A DNA stretch of 64,000 nucleotides from Chinchilla lanigera (Eukaryota > Chordata > Mammalia > Rodentia > Chinchillidae): contig NW_004955436.1 of assembly GCF_000276665.1 (NCBI RefSeq), positions 21,145,479 to 21,209,478 of the forward strand, read 5' to 3'. Positions within the stretch are counted from its first letter, which is position 1. Each line of letters opens with the position of its first letter. Positions 33,357 through 45,760 of this stretch are shown piece by piece. Under the pieces are notes generated by a model. That model worked only from the letters and a program-made list of their open reading frames with translations, ran no database searches and had not been told where the DNA came from. The translations under genes were made by a program, and so were the position numbers.

Positions 33357-33638
33357 GGCCGGGTGTAGTTTTTTTGTTTTGTTTTTTTGGTTTTTTTTTC
33401 TGCTACCGGGAATCGAACTCATGACCTTGCACTTGCCAGGCAAGTGCTGTGCCACTGAGCTAAATCCCCAGCCCTGGATGTGGTGACGTATGCCTGTAAT
33501 CCCAGCACTCAGTACACTGAGGCAGGAGGATCTCTGCAAATTCAAAGCCAGCCTGGTCCACAAAGTGAGTTCTAGGCCAGCCTTAACTGCATAGTGAAGC
33601 CCTGTCTCAAAAAGACAGAAACAAAACAAAACAAAAAA
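33357..33638 (+). repeat. B1 SINE split by an ID insertion
   Basis: The B1 start GGCCGGGTGTAGT (33357-33369) is interrupted and resumes as GGATGTGGTGACG at 33476. It continues through TGTAATCCCAGCACTCAG and the duplicated GCCAGCCTGGTCC / GCCAGCCTTAACT blocks to a CAAAACAAAACA tail. The split is the antisense ID at 33370-33475. Confidence 0.9.
33370..33475 (-). repeat. ID SINE inserted inside a B1
   Basis: A T-rich tail is followed by CTACCGGGAATCGAACTCATG and CACTGAGCTAAATCCCCAGCC (antisense ID). The B1 sequence GGGTGTAGT / GGATGTGGT is repeated on either side as a slightly diverged target duplication. The ID is therefore younger than the B1. Confidence 0.9.
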
Positions 33639-33649
33639 CCCTGTATTTG

Positions 33650-35384
33650 GTTGTTGCTTAAAAAAAAAATGATTTCCCAGAGGTGGCTGTGATATTATTT
33701 CCCATCCAACCTGTTGCTCCCATGGCAGGGCTTTAATATATGCACCCTTGCATCTTCTTAGCTGAGGTCCCAGAAGTCAAGGAGCAGGTGCCAGCTGTCC
33801 CTGCAGCATGAGCAGAATCTATGAAGATCAATTAAACGGCCACTTTTATGATGCTAAATTGGGGGTGATTGGTATGTTTTCTAGAAACAACTTCAGACTA
33901 TTTACTCCGAATCAGGCCGTGGTAGGTGTTGGTGGGTTTTAGCGGTGAATAAGAGTTGGTCCTGGTGTTCACATGTCTCACTGTCATCTGTTCCTCTGAG
34001 GTCATTCTCATCCCGCACCATATTTATAAGTTTGGTCATTTTTGCTTTCCATTGTCTCACCGTGATAACTCTAAAGAAGGTAGCAACTTGGTATTCTAAC
34101 AGGAAGTGTAATCTTTTCCTTGGGTTGGTTTCTCCTTTAGTTTTGATGAGAATTATAATACTCATCTATTATTTAGGCCCCAAACAATTCACAAAAGCCT
34201 GTTTTACACTAAGTGCATTGCTCAGTGCCTGATAGATGCATAATTGCTTGATAAATGTTGAATGAGTGCTGGGCATAGAATGGACCAGGTACATAGAGAG
34301 TGATTGAGTAGTCTTAGGAGCACCTGTGAACAAATGCCCTTTCTTAGGTGCCACAGAAGGTGAAGGGAAATTGATGGAACTGTAGGGTGGAAGACAAGAA
34401 AGCTAGAATCTAAAGCTAGAAATGCCTTTGAAGATTAAACATCGATTTTCTTTGAGACAGGGTCTCACAGGCTGGCTTTGAGTTCACTATTGTAGCTCAA
34501 ACTACAATATATGCTAATTATATTTTATGACTCTATTGGTATCAAGATGAATATAATCTTTGTCCTGGAAAATTCAGGTTTTTTTCCTTCTAATTTTAAA
34601 AGAAAACATTTTCATGGACCCTTACACATAAGCTGAGCGAGCTTGGGGCATAGCGTTCAGAGTACCCTAGTGACCTTGATCCCCCTGTGAGAATTTAGAT
34701 GTCTTTGTTTCCCACTGAGCAAGCAAAGACATGTGATGTATTAAATGGGGTGCTACATAGAGAGAGGAACCAACACTCCTGGGGCCCTCAGACAGATGTG
34801 TGTTTGAGCACTGCGTCTTTCCAACAACAATCTCAGACAAGTCCTTTTAATGTATTAAAGAATACATAAATAGTGAGTAATTTAGAACCAATGAGATTCA
34901 TTGCTTGCAGTCAGAATGTTTAATTTTTTTTTCATCTTGCTCAGAATCCAGTTGGAGATAGCACTGTTGGCTCCTCTGAACATCCAATTGTGTGCACTGT
35001 CTGAGCATGGCGGGGAATTCACAGACAAGGAGATCTATTTTAATTTTGTACTGCAGAGTTACACACGGCACTGAGGACACTGGAGGCTCAAGAGATTTGA
35101 TGCCTGACTCCAATTTCAGAGGAGTGAAAACTAAATACTACATGTAGATGATCTAGAAGTAATTTGAAAAGAAATTTAGCTCTTGATACAAATTTAATAT
35201 TTAAAGATGTATTTAATATTGCTTTCAAAACACCATCTCTGTGGTATAAATGTATAAGGAATGTATCCTAGATGTGTCCTCACACACGTATATATAAATG
35301 AATAAATAACTTCTTGCCATCAACTATTAGAAAATAATTTCTTTTTTCATAATGTATCATCTCTTTTTCTTTTTTAAACAAGAG
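33650..35384. other. Spacer with relics, no gene seen
   Basis: A 50-base antisense B1 remnant (GAGACAGGGTCTCACAGGCTGG, 34455-34504) is present. So is a MIR-like tail near 34210-34270 (CTCAGTGCCTGATAGATGC, TTGATAAATGTTGAATGAGTG). The rest is unique. Confidence 0.5.
34205..34275 (-). repeat. MIR-like relic
   Basis: GCTCAGTGCCTGATAGATGCAT followed by ATAAATGTTGAATGAGTG fits the usual MIR/L2 tail wording. Confidence 0.5.
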
Positions 35385-35766
35385 ACTTTTTAGAACTGTT
35401 TTGGATTCACAGCAAAATGGAGTAGAAGCTACTGAGAGTCTCCCTGTCTGCCGGCCTCCGCACGTGCAGCACGGCCCGTGAGCACCTGGCAGGACAGTGA
35501 CCCACCTGATACAGTTGATGAGCCCGCATAAACTCATCACGGGTACCCATGCCCTATGGGTTCATATCAGGAGTCACTCATGCACATGTTGTGGATTTGG
35601 AGAAACATATTAATGACATGTAGCCACCACTGTTGTATCATACAGAATACTTTCACTGCCCTAAAAATACTTCCATCCTTCTTCTTCATCTTTGGGAATT
35701 GCTGACCTTTGTATTGTGTCTGTGGTTTCGTCTCTTCTCAGTGTCATATAGTTGGAATCATGCAGT

Positions 35767-36330
35767 TGTAGCAGAAAAACCAATATGAATCCAAATGGAA
35801 GACTGTTTGCACCGAGGAGTTAGAAGGCAACTTTTATTATGCTAGAGGCTGGGGAACCCAGAGGTTCAAATCACCAGCCCAGAGTCAGGTTTGAGTTCAG
35901 TTTAAATATGGTTTGCAAGTGGGACGTACACAGCTGATAGCAGGTTATTACATGATTGGTTACAGGCAATACAAGAATTACGTCATGTATCGTCAGGCGG
36001 GTTTACTTAAAAGGAGTTGTTAAACATTCTGGGAAGGAGGGGCGGGGAGGGTGAGTGGAACAAGTAGAGTTAAATGGGACCTTAACTGGGCCAGTCTGTC
36101 CCAGACATGAAGTCCTTGAAGCAAGCTAGAAACAATATATGTTGTTCTAACTAAGGAAGACACAAACGACACAATCAAGTTGACCCAGTGCATTATCAAA
36201 GAGAAGTAGACAGTCAAAGCTGACTATCTAAGTGACAGGCAGTGTGAGCACAGTCACAAGCTATGAACTGATTTCTAACTTTTGCTATAACATGCCTACA
36301 AGTCTGTTATTCTATAAGTGTGCCCTTATA
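35767..36330 (-). mobile_element. Solo endogenous retrovirus LTR (antisense) inside LINE-1
   Basis: This 564-base insertion interrupts the LINE-1 word ATCATGCAGTATG. CAGT is duplicated at 35763-35766 and 36331-36334, a 4-base target site as is typical of gammaretrovirus-like (ERV1) elements. Read on the minus strand it has LTR landmarks in order: a CCAAT box (ACCAATCATG), a TATA-like CATATTTAAAC near 35900, and AATAAA at 35833-35838. It ends TTTTTCTGCTACA. No viral genes accompany it, so it appears to be a recombined solo LTR. Its class is inferred from layout only. Confidence 0.75.
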
Positions 36331-37634
36331 CAGTATGATTTTAAGATTGCTTCTTTTATTTTGTGCTGTGTATTTAAGGTTTCTATGTATCTTTTCTTGG
36401 CTTGATAGGTGCTGAATAGTATTCAGGTGCTGAATAATATTTGTTCTACTTGCTGAATACTATTTCCTTATCCAGATGTATCAAAGTTTATCAGTTTACC
36501 TACTGAAGGACATCTTGATTGCTTCTGAGTTTGGTAATTATGAAGAAAGCTGCTATAAATATATGTGTGTGGATTATTGTCTAAACATAAGTTTTCAACT
36601 CGTATGGATAAATATAAGGAGTGTGATTGCTGGATGAAAATATGTTTACTTTTGTAAGAAACTGCCAAACTGTCTTCCAAATGGCTACACCATTTTGTAT
36701 TCCTATCAACAATGAATTAGAGTTCCTTGTCAGCCTTTGGTGTAGTTCATATTTTGGGTTTCACCATTGTAAGCACACAGCCGCATCTTGTTTTAACATG
36801 TATTTCCCTGATTGCTTAGGATTTGGAACTACCTGCATGTGCTTATTTGCTCTGTAGGTATTTTTGGGTGAGACATCTAAATGTTTTGCCATTTTAAAAA
36901 TTGGATTGTTCTTTTTTTTTTAATTGTAGAGTTTTAAGAGTCCTTTGTACATTTTGGAGGATAGCCCTTCATCAGCTATCTTTTGCAAATATTTCCTTCC
37001 AAGCCTGTCTTCTTATTATTTTGGCAGTGTCTTTCTCAAAGCAGAAAGGTTTTAACTTTAACAAAGTCCAGCTTATTAATTATAATTATGAACTTGCATC
37101 TTACAACCTTATTATAATCATTTAGTAACTGTCGATTCTTTCAGAATTTCTACAAAGACAATCATATCATCTGCAAACAAACCAGTTTTATTTCCTCATT
37201 TCTAATCTGTGTACATCCTGTTTCTTTTTTGTCTTACTGCGTTATGTAGGACTCCCAATGCAATGTGAAAAGAAGTGGTGAAAGGAAAATCATTGCCTTG
37301 TACTGAATCGTAGAAGGAAACCTCTGGTTTCTTGCTAATTAAGTACGATGTCAGTTGAAGATTTTTGTAGATGTTACTTAAGTTGGAGACCTTCTCTATT
37401 TCTAGTTCACTGGGAATTTTTATTATGGATGGATATTATATTTTGTCACATGCTTTTTGTGCATTTAATGATATACTCATGAGATTTTTTTTCTTTAACC
37501 TTTTTATCTGATGGATTTAACTAATGGAGTTTTAAATGTTAAACCAGTTTTGCATACTTGGGATTAAATATCATTGGTTGCAGTGTATAATATACAATAA
37601 TTATTTTTATACATTAATAGGTTTGATTTACTAA

Positions 37635-38003
37635 TTGTCATGGTTTTTGTGTCCCTCCCAAAGCCTCATGCAGTCATGGGGTGGGCTTCTAGAGTTTATG
37701 ATTGATTCATGGTCCAATGTTGGAATTATGGATTGGAATGCTACACCTGCCCTGGGGCGTGTAGTTTACATACAGTGTAAGGGAGGGAAAGAGGCTACTT
37801 GTCGCGGCTCCTTCCTTTTGCTCTTGTTGCTTTTGCTGTTTTCTGCTGGCATGAACTGTTGCCCTCTGCCATGTGCCACTCTGCCTTGGAGCCAGCCAAA
37901 TATGGACTGAAACCTCCACAAACTGTGAGCTAAATAAACCTCTCCTTCTTTAATTTGGGTGTCAGCTATTTTGTCTCAGCAACGAGAGAAAAGTAACCAA
38001 GGC
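37635..38003 (+). mobile_element. MaLR-type LTR, copy A, inserted in LINE-1
   Basis: The element begins TTGTCATGGTTTTTGTGTCC and ends GAGAAAAGTAACCAAGGC, with ACTAA at 37630-37634 and 38004-38008 as a 5-base target duplication. Shared core words (GCCATGTGCCACTCTGCCTTGG, TATGGACTGAAACCTCCACAAAC, GAGCTAAATAAACCTCTCC) link it to copies at 50068, 50516 and 53876. It contains AATAAA and no coding sequence. Confidence 0.85.
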
Positions 38004-38948
38004 ACTAATGTTTTGTTGAGAATTTTGTATCATGTTCATGAGAGAAGTTGGTCTGTCATTTTCCTGTCTTATCATACCTTTGTCTGGTTTTGGTGCCAGG
38101 GTAATGCTGATGTCACAGAATGGATTAGGAAGTACTCCCTCAGGTTCTATATTCTGGGGTAGATTGTAGAGAATTGGTACCACAGCTTCTTTTAAATGCT
38201 TGGTAGAATTCACTGGTGAAGCCATGTGGGTCTGCCATTTCCCATTTTGGAGGATTATTAATTATTGATTCAGTTTCTTAATAGTTTTAAACAGGCATTT
38301 CCTATGTTTTATTTTCTCTCATTTCTTGGCATATCAGTTCTAATATTTTTGTGGTGGTGGAAATTGAACTCAGGTCCTTGAGCATGCTAGGCAAATGTTC
38401 TACCACACAGTTACGCACACAGTTGCATCAATTAAACTTATTATTACTTTTAATTTTAGGAGTTGTTATAGAGTTTCAGTATACATTTACAGCTAACTCA
38501 GATTGTCTTTAAGGTAACACTATACCATTTCATGGCCAGTGCAAATGTCATAAAATAACATACTTTGGATTCTTCTCTCCTGTGTATATTGTTGTCATTC
38601 ATTTTATATACACAAAAGCATACATAATCAAATAGATTGTTGCTATTGTTATTTTCAACAGATGTTACCTGTGAGATCAATTAAGAATAAGAAAAATACG
38701 CTTTTATATACCCTTATTTATTCCAATCTTCTCTCTGAGGATTAGAGATTAGCATTAGGTCTAAACTTCTGATCTATATCGTGTTCCTTCTTTCCAAAGA
38801 ATTTTTTTTAATATTTCTTGCATGGGAGATGAACTGGTAACAAATTCCCTTTATTTTTGTCTGAGAATATCTTCATTTTCTCCTTCACTTTAAAAGAGTA
38901 TTTATGCAAGATACAGAATTCTTTTTCTTTCAATATTAGATAATTTTC

Positions 38949-39106
38949 AGCTGAGTTTGGTGGTGACATGGTGGTGGCACATGCCTGTAATCCCAGCATT
39001 CAGGAAGCTGAGGCAGGAGGATAAACAAGTCTAAGCCTGGGCTATACAGTGAGTTCAAGGCCAGCCTGAATTGTATAGTAAGATTCTGTCTAAAAAAAAA
39101 TGAACA
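38949..39106 (+). repeat. B1 SINE
   Basis: GGTGGTGGCACATGCCTGTAATCC, GAAGCTGAGGCAGGAGGATA and the duplicated CCTGGGCTATACAGTGAG / CCTGAATTGTATAGTAAG blocks precede an A-rich tail. Confidence 0.9.
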
Positions 39107-39697
39107 AAAAAATCCCAACAACACTAGATATTTTGCTCTACTCCATGTGCTTGCATGGTTACTGAAAAGTTAGATGTAATTCTTATCTTTGGTCCTAAAT
39201 AGGGTCTTCTTTTGCTCTGGCTTCTTCTAGTATTGTTTACTTTGACTATGATATTCTACATTTAAATATGATATGCCTAGGTATAGTTTTGAGGCATTTA
39301 TCTTTCTTGATGTTCTCCGAACTTCCTGGATCTGCAGTTTGGTGTCTGACATTAATTTGGGGAAAATATGTAGTTATTACTTCAGATACTTCCGTTCCAT
39401 CCTCCTTTCTCCACTGAGCATTATCATTACGCATATGTTACACCATTTGTTGTTGTCCCACAGCTCTTGGATGTTCTGTTCCTTTTTCCAGTTTCCTTTT
39501 CTCCTTGGTTTTCAGTTTTGGAAGTTTCCATTGATATATCCTCCAATGCAGATGCTCTCTTCAGCTGTGTCTAGTCTGTTAATGAGCCCATCAAAACCAT
39601 TCTCCATTTGTGTTAGTGTTTTGGATTTCCAGCACTCACTAGTTTTAACTTGGTCTTCAGATCTCCATCTCTGTGCTGATATGACTCATCTGTTCTT

Positions 39698-39785
39698 TTT
39701 GGTTTTTCTCCGGTACCGGGAACTGAACTCACGACCATGCGGTTGCCAGGCAGGCGCTTTGCCGCTGAGCTAAATCCCCAGCCCC
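39698..39785 (-). repeat. ID SINE, young, perfect 16-base target duplication
   Basis: Antisense ID (CGGTACCGGGAACTGAACTC, CCGCTGAGCTAAATCCCCAG) is flanked by TGACTCATCTGTTCTT at 39682-39697 and 39786-39801. Its A-tail is short (TTTTTGGTTTTT). Confidence 0.96.
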
Positions 39786-41227
39786 TGACTCATCTGTTCT
39801 TACATGCTCTTTACTTTTCCACTAGGGGACTTAGATCCTTAATCATAATTGTTTTACATTTCTGGTAATTCCAACATCTTTGCCAGCTCTGAGGGTTGCT
39901 CTTCTGTGGGCTTTTGCCACTTAGTATGTCTTACAACATTTTGTTGAAAGGTAGAGCCGATGAGCAGTGGCGACATGGTGGTTCCAAGCCCCGGAGACAG
40001 AGTGTTCTTTAGTTCAGTGGCAAGGAGGTCTCAGGCTTTTAGGCAGCCTCTGCTTTGGGACTGTGATCTTCACAAGTGCTTCTCAGGTTGCTTCTCTCTT
40101 AGGTGGGCAGGGATGGCTAGAGGGGGCTGTCGGTGTTTCCCTTCAACCATGCGATAGAGAGCTGGAGTTGGGAATTCGCTTCCCTCAGGTAATTAGGCTC
40201 TGATAGACTTTTGGTGGTTAGGCTGGGTTAAACAGTTTCTCCTGAGGTTGGGCCTTAAGAAGGACAGAGCTGCCAGTGTATTTCAAAATGGCTGCCTTCC
40301 CTGCCAGAACAGTAAGGAGGTTTTGCTCTGTCTTCACTATGAGAACCTTGGCAGGGCTCCTGGAGATAAAGTCACAAAACTGTAGGGCCTCCACTAAATA
40401 CCCCTCTGGAGTTCTTAACACTCAGACTTGTCTACTCAGAACTCCCAGCAGCAATTTGTCCATTATAATTCAGGTTTTTCTACCCCAGTACTGGTTCCTG
40501 GATGTTTGAACTTGTAACGATAGGGGCAGTGGTTTGCCCTGTAACCTCCACTGGATCTAAGCAGAGTTGTTGAATTTCCAGTTTGGTCAGCTTTTTATTA
40601 TTGTTAGGTCCCCTCCCAATCTCTTTATGTGCAGACTCCTTTCTTTTTCCTAAAATGATGACTTGAACATATTTTCTGGTCTGGTGTGGATTTTAGTGCA
40701 AATGGCCACATTCTATTAACCGATTTTATTATTTTCCTTCCCATTCTTAATTTTTTCCAGCTAAATTTTTTTTCTTCCCTAATACTTATTACCAGTTAAC
40801 AATCAACTCTGCAGTCTTTCCTGGAATACTTTTCTAGTACTGCTTGTGTTTGCTACTGTGTCAGCATTGAAACAAGGTCGTGCTGTTGACGTGGATGTTC
40901 CTTATGTCCTGCCTGTAAATCTCGCTTTGTGAGTTAAACTGCCTTCAGCTGCATGTTAGCTCAGGAAATGACCGGGTAAGAAATGATGGTGAAAAGCTGT
41001 ATCTATGGAGCTAGTTCTCTCTCAGCCTGTGTCCTTATATCTGTCCACAGTGAAACTCACCTCGTCTCACTAACATTACCAGAAGTAATGACTTTCCCCT
41101 TTGGTTTCATGTTAGAATCACTCCTTTGATTTCTGTTTAACTGGTCTAGCTGGGTTCGGGTAGCGGCAGTTCTAAAAGTTCCCCAAGGGATTTTATTAGG
41201 CAATTAAGACTGTAATCCACTGGTTTA

Positions 41228-41505
41228 TCCCAAGGGCCAGCAAACATTTTCTGTGAAGGAGGAGACAGTAAATATTTTAGGCTTTGAAGGTCATGTTATC
41301 CATTGTACCTACTCTGACCTTTGGCTGTGTTCCAAAAACACCCCATTTCTACACACTGAAATTTGAATTCATACCACTTTCACGTATCAGAAAAAATATT
41401 CTTTTTATGCTTTTTCAGCTTTTATGAATGTGAAGACCACTCTCATTTCACTGGTAATACAATGGGATTTGGCCTGAGGGTTACAGTTTAGTAACTCCTG
41501 GTTTA
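41228..41505 (+). repeat. hAT-Charlie-type DNA transposon relic
   Basis: GGGCCAGCAAACATTTTCTGTGA, AGTAAATATTTTAGGCTTTGAAGG and GGCTGTGTTCCAAAAACA match the wording of a mammalian non-autonomous hAT family whose ends are CAGGGGTCGGCAAAC inverted repeats. Here the right end reads GTTTAGTAACTCCTG. It is old. Confidence 0.7.
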
Positions 41506-42561
41506 GAGTTTAACTGCCTCACTGCTTCTCTTTGGTTTCATAAAATGAGATGTTTCCTTTCCTAGATCACTGATAACATTTTAAATGAGTCCTAGCATTG
41601 ATCATATATTTTAAGTAAGTCTTATCAGAGCATTTTAAAACATGGAAATATATGTCCTTTGTAGTCTTAAGACATTGTAGAGGTTGAAATACTTTTGTCT
41701 CTATGTAGCAAGCCTGGCTTTAAATGTATTAAAACAGTATGAAAGATATTCTGTCATTAAAATATAGGCAGTTGGTTAATTCAGTTGTTCTACAATGTCA
41801 TAAATGCACACATTTCTTCTACTCAATAATTCCCCTTACCGGTCATGAGTCATGCTTTACCTCATGGTTGTAAGATGGCTGCAGCAGCTCCAGGCATCAT
41901 AGGCAAGCATATAACATCCAGCAAAGAGTGAGAGTATTTCCTTCCATATATTTATTTTTAATAGTAAGGCAAACTTTTCTAGGAAATCCTCCTTTGCAGA
42001 TCTCCTTCTGAGTCCCAAGACTAAATCAGTCCCTGGTAAAGGAACTGAGATGATGTGATTAACTATGTGATGCCCCTGCTGGTGTTTTGAAGAGTCCAGC
42101 TTGCCTTAAGGTGGTTTCTGGATTGCAGAAGCAAACTGGGTTCTGATCTCAAAGAAGAAGGAATGTTAACCTGGGAAAGAATCAATAGCCTCTCATACGC
42201 AACTAGACTCTTAGGGTTACAAAAACAATCTGAAGAGGACTGTGTGCTGGGTTTGTCATTGCCATTTGTTTGTTTATTTCTCTTGAAGAACATTAGAGAA
42301 TCATTCCGCACAATTTCCCTAAAAGAAATCTTATTGATTTTCACCTAAATAGTTTATGTTTTGCTGTAGTCCTCAAAGATACAACCATTATTTCTATCAG
42401 ATTACACTTAATTGTAGCCTATTTTTGCTGACTTTGTTTTCCTAAAAGTTTACAACACTGCCTATCTGACATAAAAATGTTCATGTCAAAAATTTAAAAG
42501 CCACTATTTTTTTGATGATTGGGAATTATCATTGGGTTGCCAAGTTTTTATTTTATACTGC

Positions 42562-42597
42562 CAAAAAAAAAAAAAAAAAAAAAGAAAAAAGAGAAAG
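42562..42597. repeat. A-rich run
   Basis: About 22 A bases are followed by GAAAAAAGAGAAAG. No SINE body is attached on the plus-strand 5' side, so it is probably a simple repeat. Confidence 0.9.
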
Positions 42598-43715
42598 TGT
42601 TTTAAACTCACCTGCACTTACCCTCCATGTAAGCCCTACCCGCACCTGGACCCTGGCTGAAAGCCCACCTGTGTGATGCTCTTGGGAAGATGGCTAGCTC
42701 AGTAGAAGGTCCTAGAGGTCCTTTGGGTCTTAGGTCTGCCTCTTATAAAGCAGCATTGCACAAACAGTTTGGCCTCTCTGAACTCTAGTTTTGACGTCTG
42801 GAAACCCAAAGTGGAATTATATAATTTAAAAAGGCTCTGTTAAAATCTGTTTCTCTTTACCAAAATTTTGACTTTTACTTTCTAGTGTTAAGCTGATTTT
42901 TACTTTGGAAAAGTCAATTCAAATTCAGTCACAGTGTTATCACATTATACAGAAGAGCTATATACTAAGATAATGACAGATAATGATTGTGGCATATATA
43001 AGAAGATAATATGTTATAGCAGCAACTATCTCTTCTGCCACAGCATTAATACCCATAATACTATTGTGTAACTAAGCCAAACCCCCCTTCCACTCTAGCA
43101 AGCGAATCAGAAGACAAGCAAGAGGGATGACTGGAAAGGTGGTGACTGGCGAGCTTTGGTACTGGTTTTTAACATTTGCAACCTGTACTTTCATTATTAA
43201 GGTTGAAACACATTTTATCATTATTTACAACACAGTTGCCCTCTGCAGCCTTAGAGCTGTCTTTTACTTCTCCCAGAACTCTAGAGATCTCCAGGTATTC
43301 ACAGAGACAAAACCCTGAGAAAAGCTGGTGCACAAAAAAGACGTTCACTTGGTAACAAAAGCAGTTACCTTTGTTGGGTCCAGCATTTTTGTCTTTTTCT
43401 TGACTTTCAGAGCTAGTCCCTGTGCTCACTAATAATTAAAAATGTTTCCTCCACTCACAGTACTTCCTCATTTTTCTCTGGTATAATCCATTTCAGGGGA
43501 GCCCAGTCATCTTTCTGAGAACTGTGAGGACGTAGGCTAAGAAGGTGCACACTTGGTAAGCTTTTCCGGCCAGCAGGAAGGAGTATGCTGGTCAACCGGG
43601 CCTTCTCCCCTTCTCAGGGTCCAGCTGTCCATTTTCTCCATTCTTAAGGCTGAGAGCTGTGTTAGACCATGTTCCAGGCAGTGGCCTTGGCCCATCCAGC
43701 CAAGGGGACTTTTGT

Positions 43716-44099
<384 letters not shown>

Positions 44100-44703
44100 T
44101 TAGGACCCAGGCAGGGAGGCCCCTGGGTGTCTGCAGCCCAAGGTCCCTCCTTACCTTTACGCTCACCTAAACATCCTGCTACTGGTTCCTTCTTGCAGGG
44201 ATCGTGATCCTGCAGTGTTAAAGTGAACTCACAGGCAGTGTGAGTGCAGGATGTCACAAAATACACATGGATGATGCCCCCAGCGCTTCCACTCAAGTAA
44301 AGACGTGAGGATAAACTCGAGTGAGGACGTTTACCACTGGTTCTTTGAGTGTGAACTCTTGCCATTTAGGTACTTATTTTATTCAGAATTAATGTTTTAT
44401 CACCACAAAAAGATCATGCAGGACTGCTAGGACACAATACATGACACATAATAAAGGAGGAGAGGTCCTTGTCACGGTGGGAGGGTCTGCGCAGAGGAAA
44501 GCTGCTCAGGTCATGGGGAACCGGAAGGGGAGAGAAACACTTCCAGGTCATGCACCCTGGAACCACTTCCAGGAAGTGACAGCCTCTTCCTACCAGAACC
44601 TGCCTGACAGAGAGTGAGCACTCAGCTCCCATAACCCAGTTACCTTCCCGAAGCCCACCTGTGAGTGCATGAGGCTCTGAGGGGAATCTCTTGATGAGAC
44701 TTG

Positions 44704-44782
44704 GGCTGGGGATATAGCTCAGCAGCACAAGCAAGCACAAGGTCCTGAGTTCAATTCCCAGTACCAAAATAAAAAAAAAGTT
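44704..44782 (+). repeat. ID SINE, young, perfect 15-base target duplication
   Basis: GGCTGGGGATATAGCTCAG and GGTCCTGAGTTCAATTCCCAG identify ID. TCTTGATGAGACTTG flanks it at 44689-44703 and 44783-44797. Confidence 0.96.
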
Positions 44783-45499
44783 TCTTGATGAGACTTGAGT
44801 TCTTCAATTTTGGACCAAAATCTCACTCGGCTACATGTTTGTATTGCATATAAAGAAGTGAATTCTGTTTGGTTGGCTGGGACTAATGATCAATAAAATT
44901 TGTGTGTTTAAATTTGTAATAGTTGTAGGATAAATATGAATTTTTTGAGATTTTTAAGGAAAAATCATATATTTTTAGGTAACCTGAAAGGTATTGATTT
45001 TGTAGTATTAGTTCACAAAAATAATGGAGCAAAAAATAAGCATGAAATGATGCATCAACATCAGGGCATGAAAACACCTTGAAAAAATGCTATTGTAATT
45101 GTATAAACATTTCTTTTAATACAACTATGAAAAAATAATGGAAATATTAAAGAGTTTATTATATAAAGTATATGGGGTAAATGTACATCTTAATATCTAC
45201 TGCTTATGTAAAAATATTTTAAAGCCTTCTAATGGTGTTTAAGCAAATAAAATGATAAGCTATTTTCTGCTTATTTGAAATAAAGCCTAAAGAAACTAAG
45301 AGAGCTGGAATTCTCTGCTTGATTCTGGTGGTGAGAACAAATGTTTTGCTGGGGTTATCTAGCTTTGTATAATCATTCTGATGTAAAATTAGGTGGTTTA
45401 TTTAATATTTGTACTGCCAGAAAGTTTGCTCTTGGTAACAGATGATTTTAGCTTAAATAGCATAAAAATGAAAGGTTTCCCTGAGAATAAGAGCACCAG

Positions 45500-45595
45500 G
45501 GGCTGGGGATTTAGCTCAGGCAGCTCAGCGCTTGCCTGGCAAGCGCGACGTCATGAGTTCGATTCCCACTACTGGAAAAAAAAACAAAGCAAAAC
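45500..45595 (+). repeat. ID SINE, young, perfect 11-base target duplication
   Basis: GGGCTGGGGATTTAGCTCAG, GCTTGCCTGGCAAGCGCGACG and GAGTTCGATTCCCAC identify ID. AAGAGCACCAG flanks it at 45489-45499 and 45596-45606. Confidence 0.96.
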
Positions 45596-45609
45596 AAGAG
45601 CACCAGTGA

Positions 45610-45760
45610 TTTTGGGGTGTGACAGCTTGGGCTTCAAATTCCAGTGTGACCTTCTCTTGCCCCTGAGACTGTGGAGAACACTGGGTCTCTCTAGGCCTGG
45701 GTTTTCTTCTCTATGAAATGAAAACAGTTACATCTGTTTTTAAAGGTTAGCATGAAAATG
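45610..45760 (+). repeat. MIR-like relic
   Basis: TGACAGCTTGGGCTTCAAATTCC, GGGTTTTCTTCTCTATGAAATG and GGTTAGCATGAAAATGAAATGA follow MIR word order (GCTTTGGAGTC, TCATCTGTAAAATG, GGATTAAATGA) in diverged form. Confidence 0.6.

Larger units (their letters stand above)
35385..38300 (-). mobile_element. Antisense LINE-1 (3' UTR into ORF2 reverse-transcriptase region), split by two LTRs
   Basis: Antisense 3' region words start at 35385 (AGACTTTTTAGAACTGTTTTGG, TCATATAGTTGGAATCATGCAG) and resume at 36331 after an LTR. ORF2-derived sequence follows to 37634 and, after a second LTR, from 38004 to about 38300. On the minus strand the last part encodes a decayed LINE-1 reverse-transcriptase segment (ITLAPKPDKGMIRQENDRPT). 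The copy is broken and not functional. Confidence 0.85.
38440..40560 (-). mobile_element. Antisense LINE-1-derived 3' sequence with SINE insertions
   Basis: Typical antisense LINE-1 3' wording is spread over the region: TTTGTCTGAGAATATCTTCATTTTC, GATACAGAATTCTTTTTCTTTC, GTCCCACAGCTCTTGGATGTTC, TCTAGTCTGTTAATGAGCCC and TTCCAACATCTTTGCCAGCTC. A B1 (38949-39106) and an ID (39698-39785) have inserted into it. Boundaries are approximate. Confidence 0.6.
40561..43715. other. Spacer downstream of SMIM28
   Basis: AT-rich DNA contains a hAT-Charlie-like relic (41228-41505) and a 22-base A run near 42562. No gene or long open frame is recognisable. Confidence 0.5.

Noticed and set aside
37962..38225. 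Minus-strand frame resembling a reverse transcriptase
   Set aside because: It is a decayed LINE-1 ORF2 piece inside a repeat split by LTRs, not a host gene.
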